A DNA stretch of 12,186 bases from JBOHWJ01 sp050736615 (GCA_050736615.1 JBOHWL010000064.1:1-12186), one strand, 5' to 3'. Positions 1 through 6,656 are shown, counted from the stretch's first letter. The notes: generated from the letters alone by a model not told the origin. Numbers and translations: made by a program.

Positions 1-93
1 CGCCATTACAACTCCGCCCCCAAACCCGTAAAATGGAAGTACTTCGATCCCTCCAGACGAATCACTTCCCAATCAGCCGTTACAGGCCACTAG
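1..93 (+). pseudogene. C-terminal remnant of an IS630-family transposase
   Basis: Reading frame 1 from the window edge gives 30 residues ending at a TAG at 91-93. The stretch starts RHYNSAPKPVKWKYFDPSRR and ends in TGH. The pattern of a YN pair, then KP, then a W-K-Y core followed by a basic DPSRRI-type tail is what I recall from the extreme C-terminus of IS630/Tc1-type DDE transposases. The catalytic domain would lie outside the window, so I cannot tell whether the upstream gene is intact. The last bases run directly into a different transposase fragment in another frame, so this looks like an IS scar. The assignment rests on a short tail only. Confidence 0.45.
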
Positions 94-385
94 ATCGTGA
101 ATTCACTCACGGGTTTGTCGATCATGCCGAGCGGTACGTAAGCGGTCGGATTCACACGAACGGCCTTGAGAATTTCTGGAGCTTGCTGAAGCGCGGCCTG
201 AAAGGCACTTACATCAGCGTTGAGCCGTTCCATCTGTTCCGCTATTTGGACGAACAGACGTACCGCTACAACAATCGCAAGACAAATGATGCGCACGATT
301 CATCGGCGTGCTCGATAGCGTCACCGGTAAGCGCGTAACCTACAAGAAACTGACTGGGAAAAGTGAAGCTCCCGCCGTCCGCTGA
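81..385 (+). pseudogene. IS1595-family (ISXO2-like) transposase, C-terminal fragment with frameshift
   Basis: From about 81 the frame reads YRPLDREFTHGFVDHAERYV, then the HTNGLENFWSLLKRG block, then the EPFHLFRYLDEQ and YRYNNRK blocks. These are the conserved C-terminal part of ISXO2/IS1595 DDE transposases; the E of the GLENFWSLLK block corresponds to the last acidic catalytic residue. Near 297-301 the frame breaks: one missing base turns the expected D-F-I into an out-of-frame tail. Shifting frame restores FIGVLDSVTGKRVTYKKLTG and then APAVR, ending at a TGA at 383-385, which matches the usual KRLTY-x-LTGK ending. The N-terminal zinc-binding and first catalytic parts are absent. The fragment starts exactly where an IS630-like tail stops, so it is an inactive remnant created by nested insertion or deletion. 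Confidence 0.75.
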
Positions 386-406
386 AAGAAACGGGAAGAG
401 CGCGGC

Positions 407-440
407 AAGCGCGGGCGGCTCAGCCGTGAGCGCGCTTTTT
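407..440 (+). terminator. Intrinsic terminator, plus strand
   Basis: Arms AAGCGCG (407-413) and CGCGCTT (431-437) pair perfectly. An inner CGGC (416-419)/GCCG (423-426) stem with a TCA loop stacks inside, and the downstream arm runs into five T residues (436-440). This fits a Rho-independent terminator for plus-strand transcription coming out of the transposase remnant. It overlaps the last codons and the stop of the minus-strand small gene (stop at 420-422). There is no T run for the minus direction. Confidence 0.5.
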
Positions 441-581
441 CTTCAGCTTGCGCTCTTCGCGCCAGCGCTCCTGTTCAGCTTCGATTTCTTTTTTCGGCAC
501 GGCGACCAACCCGCGAATAAGGCGTTCGAAGCGCTCAAAAGGCGTCCCATTATTCGTATGCTTTGGGCGTGATACTTTCAT
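420..581 (-). CDS. Small charged protein, putative antitoxin partner
   Basis: This 53-residue protein begins MKVSRPKHTNNGTPFERFE, continues through a LVAVPKKEI segment and ends in a strongly basic tail (ERKLKKKRAHG). Its ATG overlaps the stop of the upstream RelE-like toxin gene as ATGA, the signature of translational coupling. Small proteins with a TPFERF start and a VPKKEI helix are, as I recall, common partners of RelE/ParE-type toxins, but I know no precise family name. Order toxin then small protein would be the reversed (higBA-like) arrangement. No DNA-binding fold can be recognised by eye. It could instead be an accessory protein, since the Panacea protein upstream may already be the antitoxin. 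Existence is fairly sure from the overlap; function is inferred. Confidence 0.6.
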   Translation of the reverse strand: MKVSRPKHTNNGTPFERFERLIRGLVAVPKKEIEAEQERWREERKLKKKRAHG

Positions 582-838
582 GATTGAACCGAAAGCAGGT
601 AAACATGCTCGTCGTCGAATACGTAGTAGACTAGGAGGGGCGGCCTCAGTCTGTCCACATCGACCATAGGAACTTGCCATATAGGCGGATTGGTCGAGTG
701 CAGCCATCCTATTTCCGGCTTCCTAGCTAACGCGATTTCCAAAGCTTCAATAAACTCGTCTGCTGCCTTTGCTCCTGCCTCAATCAATTGCTGCAACTGC
801 TCATCGAACAGGCGCGTCTTGGCAATTTGCCGCAGCAA
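578..838 (-). CDS. RelE/ParE-like toxin
   Basis: This 86-residue protein has the layout of small RelE/ParE/HigB-fold toxins: two N-terminal helices (IAKTRLFDEQLQQLI and the ALEIALARKP segment), then beta strands ending PPLLVYYVFDDEHVYLLSVQ. The final strand pair with an aromatic-rich VYYVF-D-x-VYLL core is typical of the fold. RelE relatives are ribosome-dependent mRNA endonucleases, whereas ParE relatives poison gyrase; the sequence does not decide between them. I chose the TTG at 836-838, four bases after the Panacea gene stop, which gives normal family length. An upstream ATG at 910 would overlap the Panacea gene by 68 bases and add a tail that does not look like the family. The stop overlaps the next gene's ATG. 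Confidence 0.65.
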   Translation of the reverse strand: MLRQIAKTRLFDEQLQQLIEAGAKAADEFIEALEIALARKPEIGWLHSTNPPIWQVPMVDVDRLRPPLLVYYVFDDEHVYLLSVQS

Positions 839-842
839 TTTT

Positions 843-1406
843 TTATCGGTGGTTTCCAGCGAGAGCTTCTTTTGCGAATTTTTGCAGGCGAACTGCCCGG
901 CGCTTTTCACGCTCAGTAGGTCTGCGATTTCCTATCAGAACCGTGCTGTATGGAATCGTCTCGCCAACGGCCATCAGTTGCCAACCTAAAAAGAGATGTG
1001 ACTCCTCGCTGATCTGCGTCGCGTTCATGTTCCAGAAACGAGCAATCATCTCGCGGACCAATTCCGCCTCTTCCTTGTTGAATTTTGACAAGTCAGCAAG
1101 TCTTCCTGGAATCGGCCGCAATTGAGTGCGATTGAATCTTCGCTTCCGTTCGATGCGCAAATCCCCTTTCCCCTGCATCTTCTCTATAACAGGCTTCAAA
1201 CGTCGCGGAGCAGGTCCTTGCGGCAAGGTCTGATATTCTTGTCCTGTAATCGGTCGCCCTAACCTCTGATACGCGAGAAAATCCGCGTAGAACAAGAGCT
1301 TGTTTAGCTTGATCGCACCGAAATGCACATCTTGGCCTGATAAGTCGGCGATATACAGAATCAACTCACGGAGCTTATCGTCGTCGGGTTTTTGCTGTAT
1401 AGCCAC
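843..1406 (-). CDS. Panacea (SocA/DUF4065) domain antitoxin
   Basis: This 187-residue protein carries the Panacea domain hallmark: residues about 30-48 read GAIKLNKLLFYADFLAYQR, followed by GRPITGQEYQ and the LPQGPAPRRL block (61-70). Panacea proteins (PanA, related to SocA) are antitoxins that neutralise many unrelated toxins by direct binding; SocA of Caulobacter instead delivers the toxin SocB to ClpXP. The gene immediately downstream encodes a RelE-like toxin, so this is probably the neutralising partner. The start is GTG at 1404-1406, 11 bases after the Ntn-hydrolase gene stop; no good Shine-Dalgarno is seen, which suggests coupled translation. The C-terminal half (about 90-187) is basic and helical and I do not recognise a separate domain in it. 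Confidence 0.8.
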   Translation of the reverse strand: MAIQQKPDDDKLRELILYIADLSGQDVHFGAIKLNKLLFYADFLAYQRLGRPITGQEYQTLPQGPAPRRLKPVIEKMQGKGDLRIERKRRFNRTQLRPIPGRLADLSKFNKEEAELVREMIARFWNMNATQISEESHLFLGWQLMAVGETIPYSTVLIGNRRPTEREKRRAVRLQKFAKEALAGNHR

Positions 1407-1417
1407 AAAGAAAAAGT

Positions 1418-2241
1418 CTACTCTTTTCTTTCTTCGGGCGCCGCGGGAACAGATTCAGCGGAGGGCGCCTCGCCCGGAGCGGTTGCCGGCTCTGGCGATT
1501 GCGGCCCGGGCATCATGAGCTTCGTCAACGTTTCTCGCTCAAGTTCCTTCCACGCTTCAACCTGTTCACCAATGGCTTTTATCTCCGCGTCGTCAAGCAT
1601 ACGAGCTTTCCCAGCTTCGCCATTCTTCGCAGGTTTCACGATCTCTATCATTTGGATTGGGGGGCCTAACCCGTGCGCAGCGATCCGTATCGCATCGTCA
1701 AGAATTCGATAGGCGATTAATTTTGCCTCGGGGAGTGAGCGCTGCCGAACGTTGAAGTGAGCAAGATTCGACATAGCGAAGTAAGGGAATATCTCGCCAC
1801 TTCCTATCGCGGCGTATCCGAGGGTTGCACAATGATCGGTCGTTGTCATATCCGGATGCAGCTCGAAGATAAGCGGACCCTCCGGACAATATCCAGCGAA
1901 CAGAAATGCGGGGTCGGGAAGGATTGACCGGGGATATTCGAAATATACCGCCCTTGAAAAAGCTGCTTAAGCGCCCCGGATATGCATTCGGCTATTACTC
2001 GACGTGGTTGCTTGCCCGGCTTTTCAAACACATTCGCGAATCCGAATTGCTTTTGTAGAGCTTCTGCCGCTTCCTGCATTATTCCAATTGTGCCGGAACC
2101 TGCGTACGCAATGTTGTGCCAAGGCAGCTTCAACTTCTTGGATTGCGTCTTAACGGGCTGACCGGCCGTCCCGATGGTGGTTTGACTATCCGAAGCGAGA
2201 ACGACTCCGTCAGCGCAGGCGAGCGCCATTATGAGAGTCAT
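1418..2241 (-). pseudogene. Proteasome-like Ntn hydrolase, frameshifted
   Basis: The 5' part (ATG 2239-2241) begins MTLIMALACADGVVLASDSQ. After removal of Met, Thr1 would be the N-terminal nucleophile, Asp17 falls exactly at the proteasome/HslV catalytic Asp in ASDSQ, and the KK of QSKKLKL falls at the Lys33 position. AYAGSGTIG follows. Near 1909-1920 the frame breaks. Moving to the other frame continues as PDPAFLFAGYCPEGPLIFEL, then MTTTDH and the GYAAIGSGEIF block, which is the Ser-Gly region of the beta-subunit fold, and ends at 1418-1420 with a Pro/Ala/Glu-rich tail. Together the parts make one protein of about 270 residues. One lost base in the TTCCC/CCCC run explains the break; mutation, sequencing error and slippage are all possible. 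Its start overlaps the upstream gene's stop by 4 bases. Confidence 0.75.
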
Positions 2242-2663
2242 ACTTGCGCTTTGCGGCGGCTCGCGTACTCTGGGTATTTCTTATAGACGAAACTGAGTAG
2301 ATCGGTAAAACTGAGAGAGGTGACGCGTTACTTGATCTGCGTCAAACAATCCAGTGATTCATGGGGAACCTGCGGCAAGCGCTTGATCGCTTCCCTTCCC
2401 TTACTCGTGAGCTCAAAGAGATTCCTTGTGCCAGCGGTCTCGACGCGTCGCATAAAGCCTGAACAAGTCAACGTGTCTAAGTCATTGTAGAGGTCGCGGG
2501 AAAATGGGCCATAATCATATGGCTCAAACTCGTAACTGCTTGCGCTAGGACATTGTTTCGCGAACAAGAACATCCCCTTCGTTGTGCGCAACTGATCGGT
2601 TCGATACTGACCTTCAGGCAAGCCGAGAAAGAGCAACAACCAACCTTGGCGAGTGATACCCAT
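2238..2663 (-). pseudogene. YwgA/SocA-like winged-helix protein, interrupted by an in-frame stop
   Basis: From the ATG at 2661-2663 the protein reads WLLLFLGLPEGQYRTDQLR, KGMFLFAKQ, then YEFEPYDYGPFSRDLYNDL and an LTSKGREAI wing, stopping at a TAA at 2328-2330. In the same frame after the TAA the sequence continues RVTSLSFTDLLSFVYKKYPE and ends at a TGA (2238-2240) that overlaps the next ATG. The LL-x-x-VY-x-KYPEY ending is the normal C-terminus of this family, so the TAA (CAA with C to T is the simplest source) truncates a gene of about 140 residues. The PYDYGPFS block resembles Panacea/SocA and YwgA proteins, which are small adaptor or antitoxin-like winged-helix proteins. A TTG at 2670-2672 is an alternative start. 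The family name is moderately sure; the readthrough homology is clear to me. Confidence 0.65.
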
Positions 2664-2680
2664 CACACACAATGATAGCC

Positions 2681-2713
2681 GATAATAGATCGCTTATCAA
2701 GTGATCTATTATC
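2681..2713. promoter_or_regulatory. Perfect inverted repeat, probable operator
   Basis: GATAATAGATC (2681-2691) and GATCTATTATC (2703-2713) are exact reverse complements separated by 11 bases. The spacer itself adds CTT/AAG pairing, so almost the whole 33 bp is one dyad. It lies 18 bases upstream of the ATG of the YwgA/SocA-like gene, and the TATTAT read on the minus strand could be part of a -10 box. Toxin-antitoxin and similar cassettes are often autoregulated through such dyads. No T run follows, so a terminator is unlikely. Confidence 0.6.
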
Positions 2714-2785
2714 TCTCCGTCTTCGAAATGAGCCGACCTGTCACGTCACCACCAGCCTAGCACGTCCGCTGAGTCAAGTATATTA

Positions 2786-3223
2786 TTGCCCAAATTTGAA
2801 GCTGCGGTTACGAGCACGGGTTCGCGCCTCGCAGCGGCTAGCGACCTGCCGTGTGCGTTCATCCTCTCGCAGGGAGGCATTATCCGTTACGCGTCCAGGT
2901 CGAAGACGCTTCGCGAAGCCGGCGCCTGGATTCGCCTCGGAGCATCCGCCCCCACAGCGTCGTCTACGCAGGTGGCACGATCCCAAGGACACACAAACGA
3001 AGCGGCGGCCGACGTGTGGTTCGCTGACTGGCGCTGCGGCGGCACTCTGATTGAAGAGAGTCGTTATCTACCAAAATGGGACCAATGTCTCACGCTGCTC
3101 TGGTTCGACGACGATGAAGTGCCGCGGTCCCAATTCAGCGCCGACGATGACGGCGAAGAACCGCTGCTGAAAGAACTGGATGGCGTCCTGCCGTGGCCGG
3201 GCAAACGCCGTAGGCGAAGATGA
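2786..3223 (+). pseudogene. C-terminal fragment of an ImmA/IrrE-type protein
   Basis: The frame encodes 145 residues (TTG at 2786). The recognisable part includes LPCAFILSQGGIIRYASRSK, a VWFADW segment, then CGGTLIEESRYLPKWDQCLT and LLWFDDDEVP, finishing LDGVLPWPGKRRRRR. This series resembles, from memory, the region downstream of the metalloprotease domain in ImmA/IrrE (DUF955) proteins, which cleave or sense repressors in mobile elements and stress responses. The HExxH zinc-protease motif is absent and nothing upstream of 2786 looks related, so the gene is probably 5'-truncated. It is the only plus-strand coding candidate in this part. The codon pattern supports real coding history, but the family call is recall-based and the fragment is unlikely to be functional. 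Confidence 0.45.
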
Positions 3224-3431
3224 AAGAAGATTTTCGCCCCTACCAGGGAAGATTCCAAATTGCATGGCGAACATCAGTATCGACTCTCGCACTGCCAAGC
3301 CTCGCAAGACGAAAGCGGCAAGGCGTTCGAATTGGACACTAACGTCGCGCAGGAGATCGGGCGAGGATTGCCGCCCCTTCAAATTCCAACAGCTATCCCA
3401 TCTCTGCGGAGGAGACTCGATGCTTGACAAT

Positions 3432-3463
3432 TCGGACAAATGCACTTGTCCGATGCTGTCCGA
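3432..3463. repeat. Inverted repeat and TGTCCGA cluster 3' of tRNA-Ala
   Basis: TCGGACAA (3432-3439) and TTGTCCGA (3446-3453) form a perfect 8-bp stem with a 6-base loop. A further TGTCCGA lies at 3457-3463, so one 7-mer occurs three times in 32 bases. The cluster begins 25 bases beyond the CCA end of the tRNA gene. It could be a tRNA 3'-end processing or termination structure (though without a T run), or a recombinase-binding site. The rest of 3224-3487 holds no gene that I can support. Confidence 0.45.
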
Positions 3464-3487
3464 GACTCAAATAGTGCTTGATTTTGT

Positions 3488-3564
3488 TGGTGGAGCTGAG
3501 CGGGATCGAACCGCCGACCTCCTGAATGCCATTCAGGCGCTCTCCCAAACTGAGCTACAGCCCC
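3488..3564 (-). tRNA. tRNA-Ala (GGC anticodon)
   Basis: The reverse strand folds as a full 77-base cloverleaf with encoded CCA. The acceptor GGGGCTG pairs with CAGCTCC and includes the G3-U70 wobble that identifies alanine tRNAs. The D arm (GCTC..GAGC), the anticodon arm CCTGA/TCAGG with loop ATGGCAT (anticodon GGC) and the T arm with GGTTCGATCCC are all present. The 3' end faces the accessory region (lower coordinates), the arrangement expected when an element integrates at a tRNA 3' end. Confidence 0.97.
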
Positions 3565-3580
3565 ACCTGCGTGGCCTTTC

Positions 3581-3609
3581 AGCTAAGCGGAACCTCCGGC
3601 CCTAGTCAA
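3581..3609 (-). promoter_or_regulatory. Possible promoter of tRNA-Ala
   Basis: On the minus strand TTGACT (3604-3609) is a near-consensus -35 box, followed after 17 bases by TTAGCT (3581-3586), a weak -10. Transcription would begin around 3574, about 10 bases before the tRNA 5' end at 3564. The spacing is ideal, but the -10 match is poor. Confidence 0.35.
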
Positions 3610-3729
3610 CCTGACCCGCCTTAATCACAAGACGATCGGGTGCCGCCAGTGAATCCTGCTGGTGACAGGTTCCAACTCATCGTATGCGACGGGCGTCAGC
3701 CACCCGCCGCGAGCACGTCACTTTACTTG

Positions 3730-4833
3730 TTAGCCCAGGCCGTAAACCGCCGCCGCGTTATTCGCGACAATCTTGCGCACCTCGTCCTCGGGCACGCCGG
3801 CGAAGTCACGCTCGATGACTTCGCGCGAGCGCGGCCAGGTCGAGTCGGAATGGGGGAAATCCGACGCCCACATCAGATTGCCGACGCCGATAAACTCCCG
3901 CGTTACCACGCCCACCCGATCGTCCTGAAAAGTCGCGCGCACCTGCCGGTGGAAATAGTCACTGGGGCGATGCGGGATCACCTGTTTCTCCAGGTAACGA
4001 TACTTTTCGTAGGAATGGTCGAGGCGCTGGAGAAAATGCGGAATCCAGCCGATGTCGTTTTCCACCGACACCACCTGCAGGCGCGGAAAACGTTCGAGCA
4101 CGCCGCCGAAGATCAGGCCCGCCAGCGACTTTTGCACGCCATGATGGAGCGACGGATAATACGCCATCACCCCGGTCGAGCGATCGCCGCTGGGTTTGCG
4201 TTCGGTTAAAATGTGCAGGCTCACCGGCAGGCCGAGGTCCTGGGCGGCGGCCCAGAAGCGATCGTAAGCCGGATCGCCATAGGGGCGTTCGGCCGGCTGC
4301 TCGCCCCAGATCATCGCGCCGCGCAAGCCTTTGCCCGCCGCGCGCCCGAGTTCGCGGACGCCCTCACCGGGTTCATCCAGAGCGATCAGCGCGACCCCCG
4401 CCAGCCGGGTCGCATCATGCGAACAATAGTCGGCGAGCCAATCGTTGTAGGCGCGAAAACAAGCCGCGCGCAACGCGCCGTCTTCAAGCTGAAATAGCTG
4501 CATCGCGAGGCTCGGATAGAGCACTTCGCCGCGCACGCCGTCCCGCTCCTGGTCCTGGATGCGGTCGCGCGGATCCCATGCGCTGGGCCGCACCCCCGGA
4601 TAGCCATGCTGCATTTTTTCGCGAAACTCCCTGGGATCGACTCCGGCCACGGCGAAGGCCGCCACCGGGAACGGGCTGAGGCCCTCGGCAACGAAAAAAT
4701 CCCCTTTGCGATGACCCACTTGATCAATGATGTGCGGTGCGCGGTCGCGAAAGCGCGCGTCGATGCGCGCCGTCCATACGTCGGCTGGTTCGACCACGTG
4801 GGAGTCGGCGGAAAATATTCGTTGCGGCAGCAT
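3730..4833 (-). CDS. Amidohydrolase family protein (amidohydrolase_2, TIM-barrel metal-dependent hydrolase)
   Basis: This 367-residue protein starts MLPQRIFSADSHVVEPADVW. D-S-H-V-x-E near residues 10-15 is the first-strand metal-binding segment of the amidohydrolase_2 superfamily (PF04909). LPVSLHIL supplies a central His, ENDIGWIPHFLQRLDH is a conserved late block, and WASDFPHSDSTWP (about 322-334) carries the late metal-ligand Asp. Family members hydrolyse or decarboxylate aromatic and heterocyclic acids in the cytosol; the substrate cannot be read from sequence. I chose ATG 4833 because GGAGG (4842-4846) lies 8 bases upstream and homology begins there. An in-frame extension to 5055 would overlap recN and looks non-coding. 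It is separated from recN by 121 bases, which may hold its own promoter. Confidence 0.85.
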   Translation of the reverse strand: MLPQRIFSADSHVVEPADVWTARIDARFRDRAPHIIDQVGHRKGDFFVAEGLSPFPVAAFAVAGVDPREFREKMQHGYPGVRPSAWDPRDRIQDQERDGVRGEVLYPSLAMQLFQLEDGALRAACFRAYNDWLADYCSHDATRLAGVALIALDEPGEGVRELGRAAGKGLRGAMIWGEQPAERPYGDPAYDRFWAAAQDLGLPVSLHILTERKPSGDRSTGVMAYYPSLHHGVQKSLAGLIFGGVLERFPRLQVVSVENDIGWIPHFLQRLDHSYEKYRYLEKQVIPHRPSDYFHRQVRATFQDDRVGVVTREFIGVGNLMWASDFPHSDSTWPRSREVIERDFAGVPEDEVRKIVANNAAAVYGLG

Positions 4834-4841
4834 TGCCCTGA

Positions 4842-4846
4842 CCTCC
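4842..4846 (-). promoter_or_regulatory. Strong Shine-Dalgarno that fixes the amidohydrolase start
   Basis: GGAGG on the minus strand stands 8 bases before the ATG at 4831-4833. It settles the start over the longer in-frame reading that runs back into recN. It is one of the clearest ribosome binding sites in the window. Confidence 0.7.
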
Positions 4847-4954
4847 GGAAGTATCACTAGGTTTAGCGTTAGCGCCGGATAATAAGAGGCGTCAAGCGCG
4901 CGCCGGATAAGCCCGCCCGCGACGTCATCCTCGGGTGGGACAAACGGCGATAAG

Positions 4955-6643
4955 TCAGTGGCCGGCGCGTTCGAGCAGTTCGCGCGCCGCGCGCACGAAC
5001 TTATCGCTGGTTTCCACTCCGCCCAGCATTCGCGCGATTTCCGACGGCCGCGCACGCGCGTCGAGCGCCGTCACCAGGCTGCGCGTGGCGCCGCGCCGCT
5101 CCTCCTTCTCGACCACGAAATGGCTGGTGGCAAAGGCCGCGATCTGGGCCAGATGGGTGACACACAGGACCTGGTGAAAGCGAGAGAGCTGATGAAGTTT
5201 ACGTCCGACGATTTCACCCACGGCGCCGCCGATGCCGGCGTCAACTTCGTCGAAAATTAAGCTTGCCACGCCGCGGTGCTGCGCCTCCAGGCATTTCAGC
5301 GCGAGCATCACGCGCGACAATTCGCCGCCGGACGCGACCTTTGCCAGTGCCATCGGCGGCTGTCCCAGGTTGGGCGCGAGGTAAAACTCGACGCTGTCGG
5401 CGCCGGCGGGTCCAAGCGTGACGCTCTCGCGCGCGAAGACGCCATCGTCCGGGGCCAATTCGGCAAATCGCGCTTCAAAGGCCGCGTTACGCATGCCGAG
5501 GGTTTTCAATTCAGCTTCGGTCCGGCGCTTAAGCTCGGCGGCATGATGGCGGCGCCGCTCGCTGAGTACGCGGGCGTGTGCGAGCAGTTGATCAAGGGTG
5601 TTTTCCAATTGCGCCTGCAACTCGGCCTTGCTCTCCGCCACGGTTTCGAGTTCGGCGATTTCGCGCCGGGAATTTTCCAGGATTTCGAGTGCCGCTTCGA
5701 GCGAGCCGCCGTACTTGCGCCTGATTAGTGTAAGCTCCTGCAAGCGTGCTTCGACCTGCTCCAGACGCGCGGGATCGGCCTCGATTTTATTCGCATAGGC
5801 GGCCAACGCGTGTGCGGCTTCCTCCAGATTGGCGCGCGCGCTGGTGATCATCTCGAAGGGCTCCTTGAGTCTGGGATCAAGCGCGGCGGCGTCGGCCAGG
5901 CGGATTTCCGCTTGCGCGATGGTGTCGATGGCGGCACCTTCAGCGCCGTAGAGCGCCTGTTCGGTGGCGACTGCGGTCTCGACCAATCGAGTGGCGTTGG
6001 CCAGCATGCTTCTCTCCGCGAGCAACTGTTCGTCCTCACCCGCCAGCGGCCGCGTGCGTTCAAGCTCATTCACGCGAAAGCGCGCCAGTTCCAGCCGGTC
6101 GGCGCGCTCGCGCACGTGCCGCTCCAGATCCTCCATGGTTGCGTTCAGTTCGCGCACGCGGTCGTAGCACGCGCGATAAGCGGATAGTTGGGTTTCGAGA
6201 CCGGCCTGACGATCCAAAATTTCCAGGTGATTTTCGCGCGCCAGCAAGGTCTGTTGTTCATGCTGGCCATAGACCCGCACCAGCGTCGAGCCAATCCGCG
6301 CCAGCGCTTGAACGGTGGCGAGGCGGTCGTTGATCGACACGCGCGAACGCCCACCCTCCGCAATCACGCGGCGGATAAGCAGTTCGCGGCCGTCCGCGTC
6401 CAGCCATTCGCCATCCGCGGGGGTCTCGCCCTCCAATTCGAAGACGCCCTCGAGCACCGCTTCCCTGGCGCCCGTCCGGATCATATCCGGCGACGCGCGC
6501 ATTCCCACGAGCAGTCCCAAGGCGGTCATGATGATGGTTTTGCCGGCGCCGGTTTCGCCGGTCAGGACGTTGAGCCCGGGCCCGAAGCTGAGAGCGGCCT
6601 CCTCGATCACGGCGAAATTGCGGATACGCAGTTCGGTCAGCAT
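4955..6643 (-). CDS. recN: DNA repair protein RecN
   Basis: RecN is an SMC-like ATPase that acts at double-strand breaks together with RecA. This 562-residue protein is full length for the family. It starts MLTELRIRNFAVIEEAALSF and has Walker A GETGAGKT at residues 29-36, a Q-loop region YGQHEQQ at about 125-131, a long helical coiled-coil middle (about 150-390) rich in Glu, Arg, Ala and Leu, the ABC signature SGGELSR at about 438-444 and Walker B LIFDEVDAGIGG at about 462-473. CVTHLAQIAAFA follows as the H-loop region. The gene starts 13 bases after the nadK stop, so the two are almost surely co-transcribed; nadK-recN adjacency is common in bacteria. No SOS box is obvious directly upstream. 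Confidence 0.97.
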   Translation of the reverse strand: MLTELRIRNFAVIEEAALSFGPGLNVLTGETGAGKTIIMTALGLLVGMRASPDMIRTGAREAVLEGVFELEGETPADGEWLDADGRELLIRRVIAEGGRSRVSINDRLATVQALARIGSTLVRVYGQHEQQTLLARENHLEILDRQAGLETQLSAYRACYDRVRELNATMEDLERHVRERADRLELARFRVNELERTRPLAGEDEQLLAERSMLANATRLVETAVATEQALYGAEGAAIDTIAQAEIRLADAAALDPRLKEPFEMITSARANLEEAAHALAAYANKIEADPARLEQVEARLQELTLIRRKYGGSLEAALEILENSRREIAELETVAESKAELQAQLENTLDQLLAHARVLSERRRHHAAELKRRTEAELKTLGMRNAAFEARFAELAPDDGVFARESVTLGPAGADSVEFYLAPNLGQPPMALAKVASGGELSRVMLALKCLEAQHRGVASLIFDEVDAGIGGAVGEIVGRKLHQLSRFHQVLCVTHLAQIAAFATSHFVVEKEERRGATRSLVTALDARARPSEIARMLGGVETSDKFVRAARELLERAGH

Positions 6644-6656
6644 CGCGTGCTTGCGG

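Noticed and set aside
839..910. Upstream ATG for the RelE-like toxin
   Set aside because: It would overlap the Panacea gene by 68 bases and adds residues that do not resemble the fold; the TTG at 838 gives normal length.
3180..3605. Open frame with a GAERDRTADLLNA-type stretch resembling database proteins
   Set aside because: This is the well-known false protein produced by translating the reverse strand of a tRNA gene; the bases are tRNA-Ala and its flanks.
4834..5055. N-terminal extension of the amidohydrolase
   Set aside because: It overlaps recN by 101 bases and has no family similarity, and GGAGG sits correctly before the ATG at 4833.
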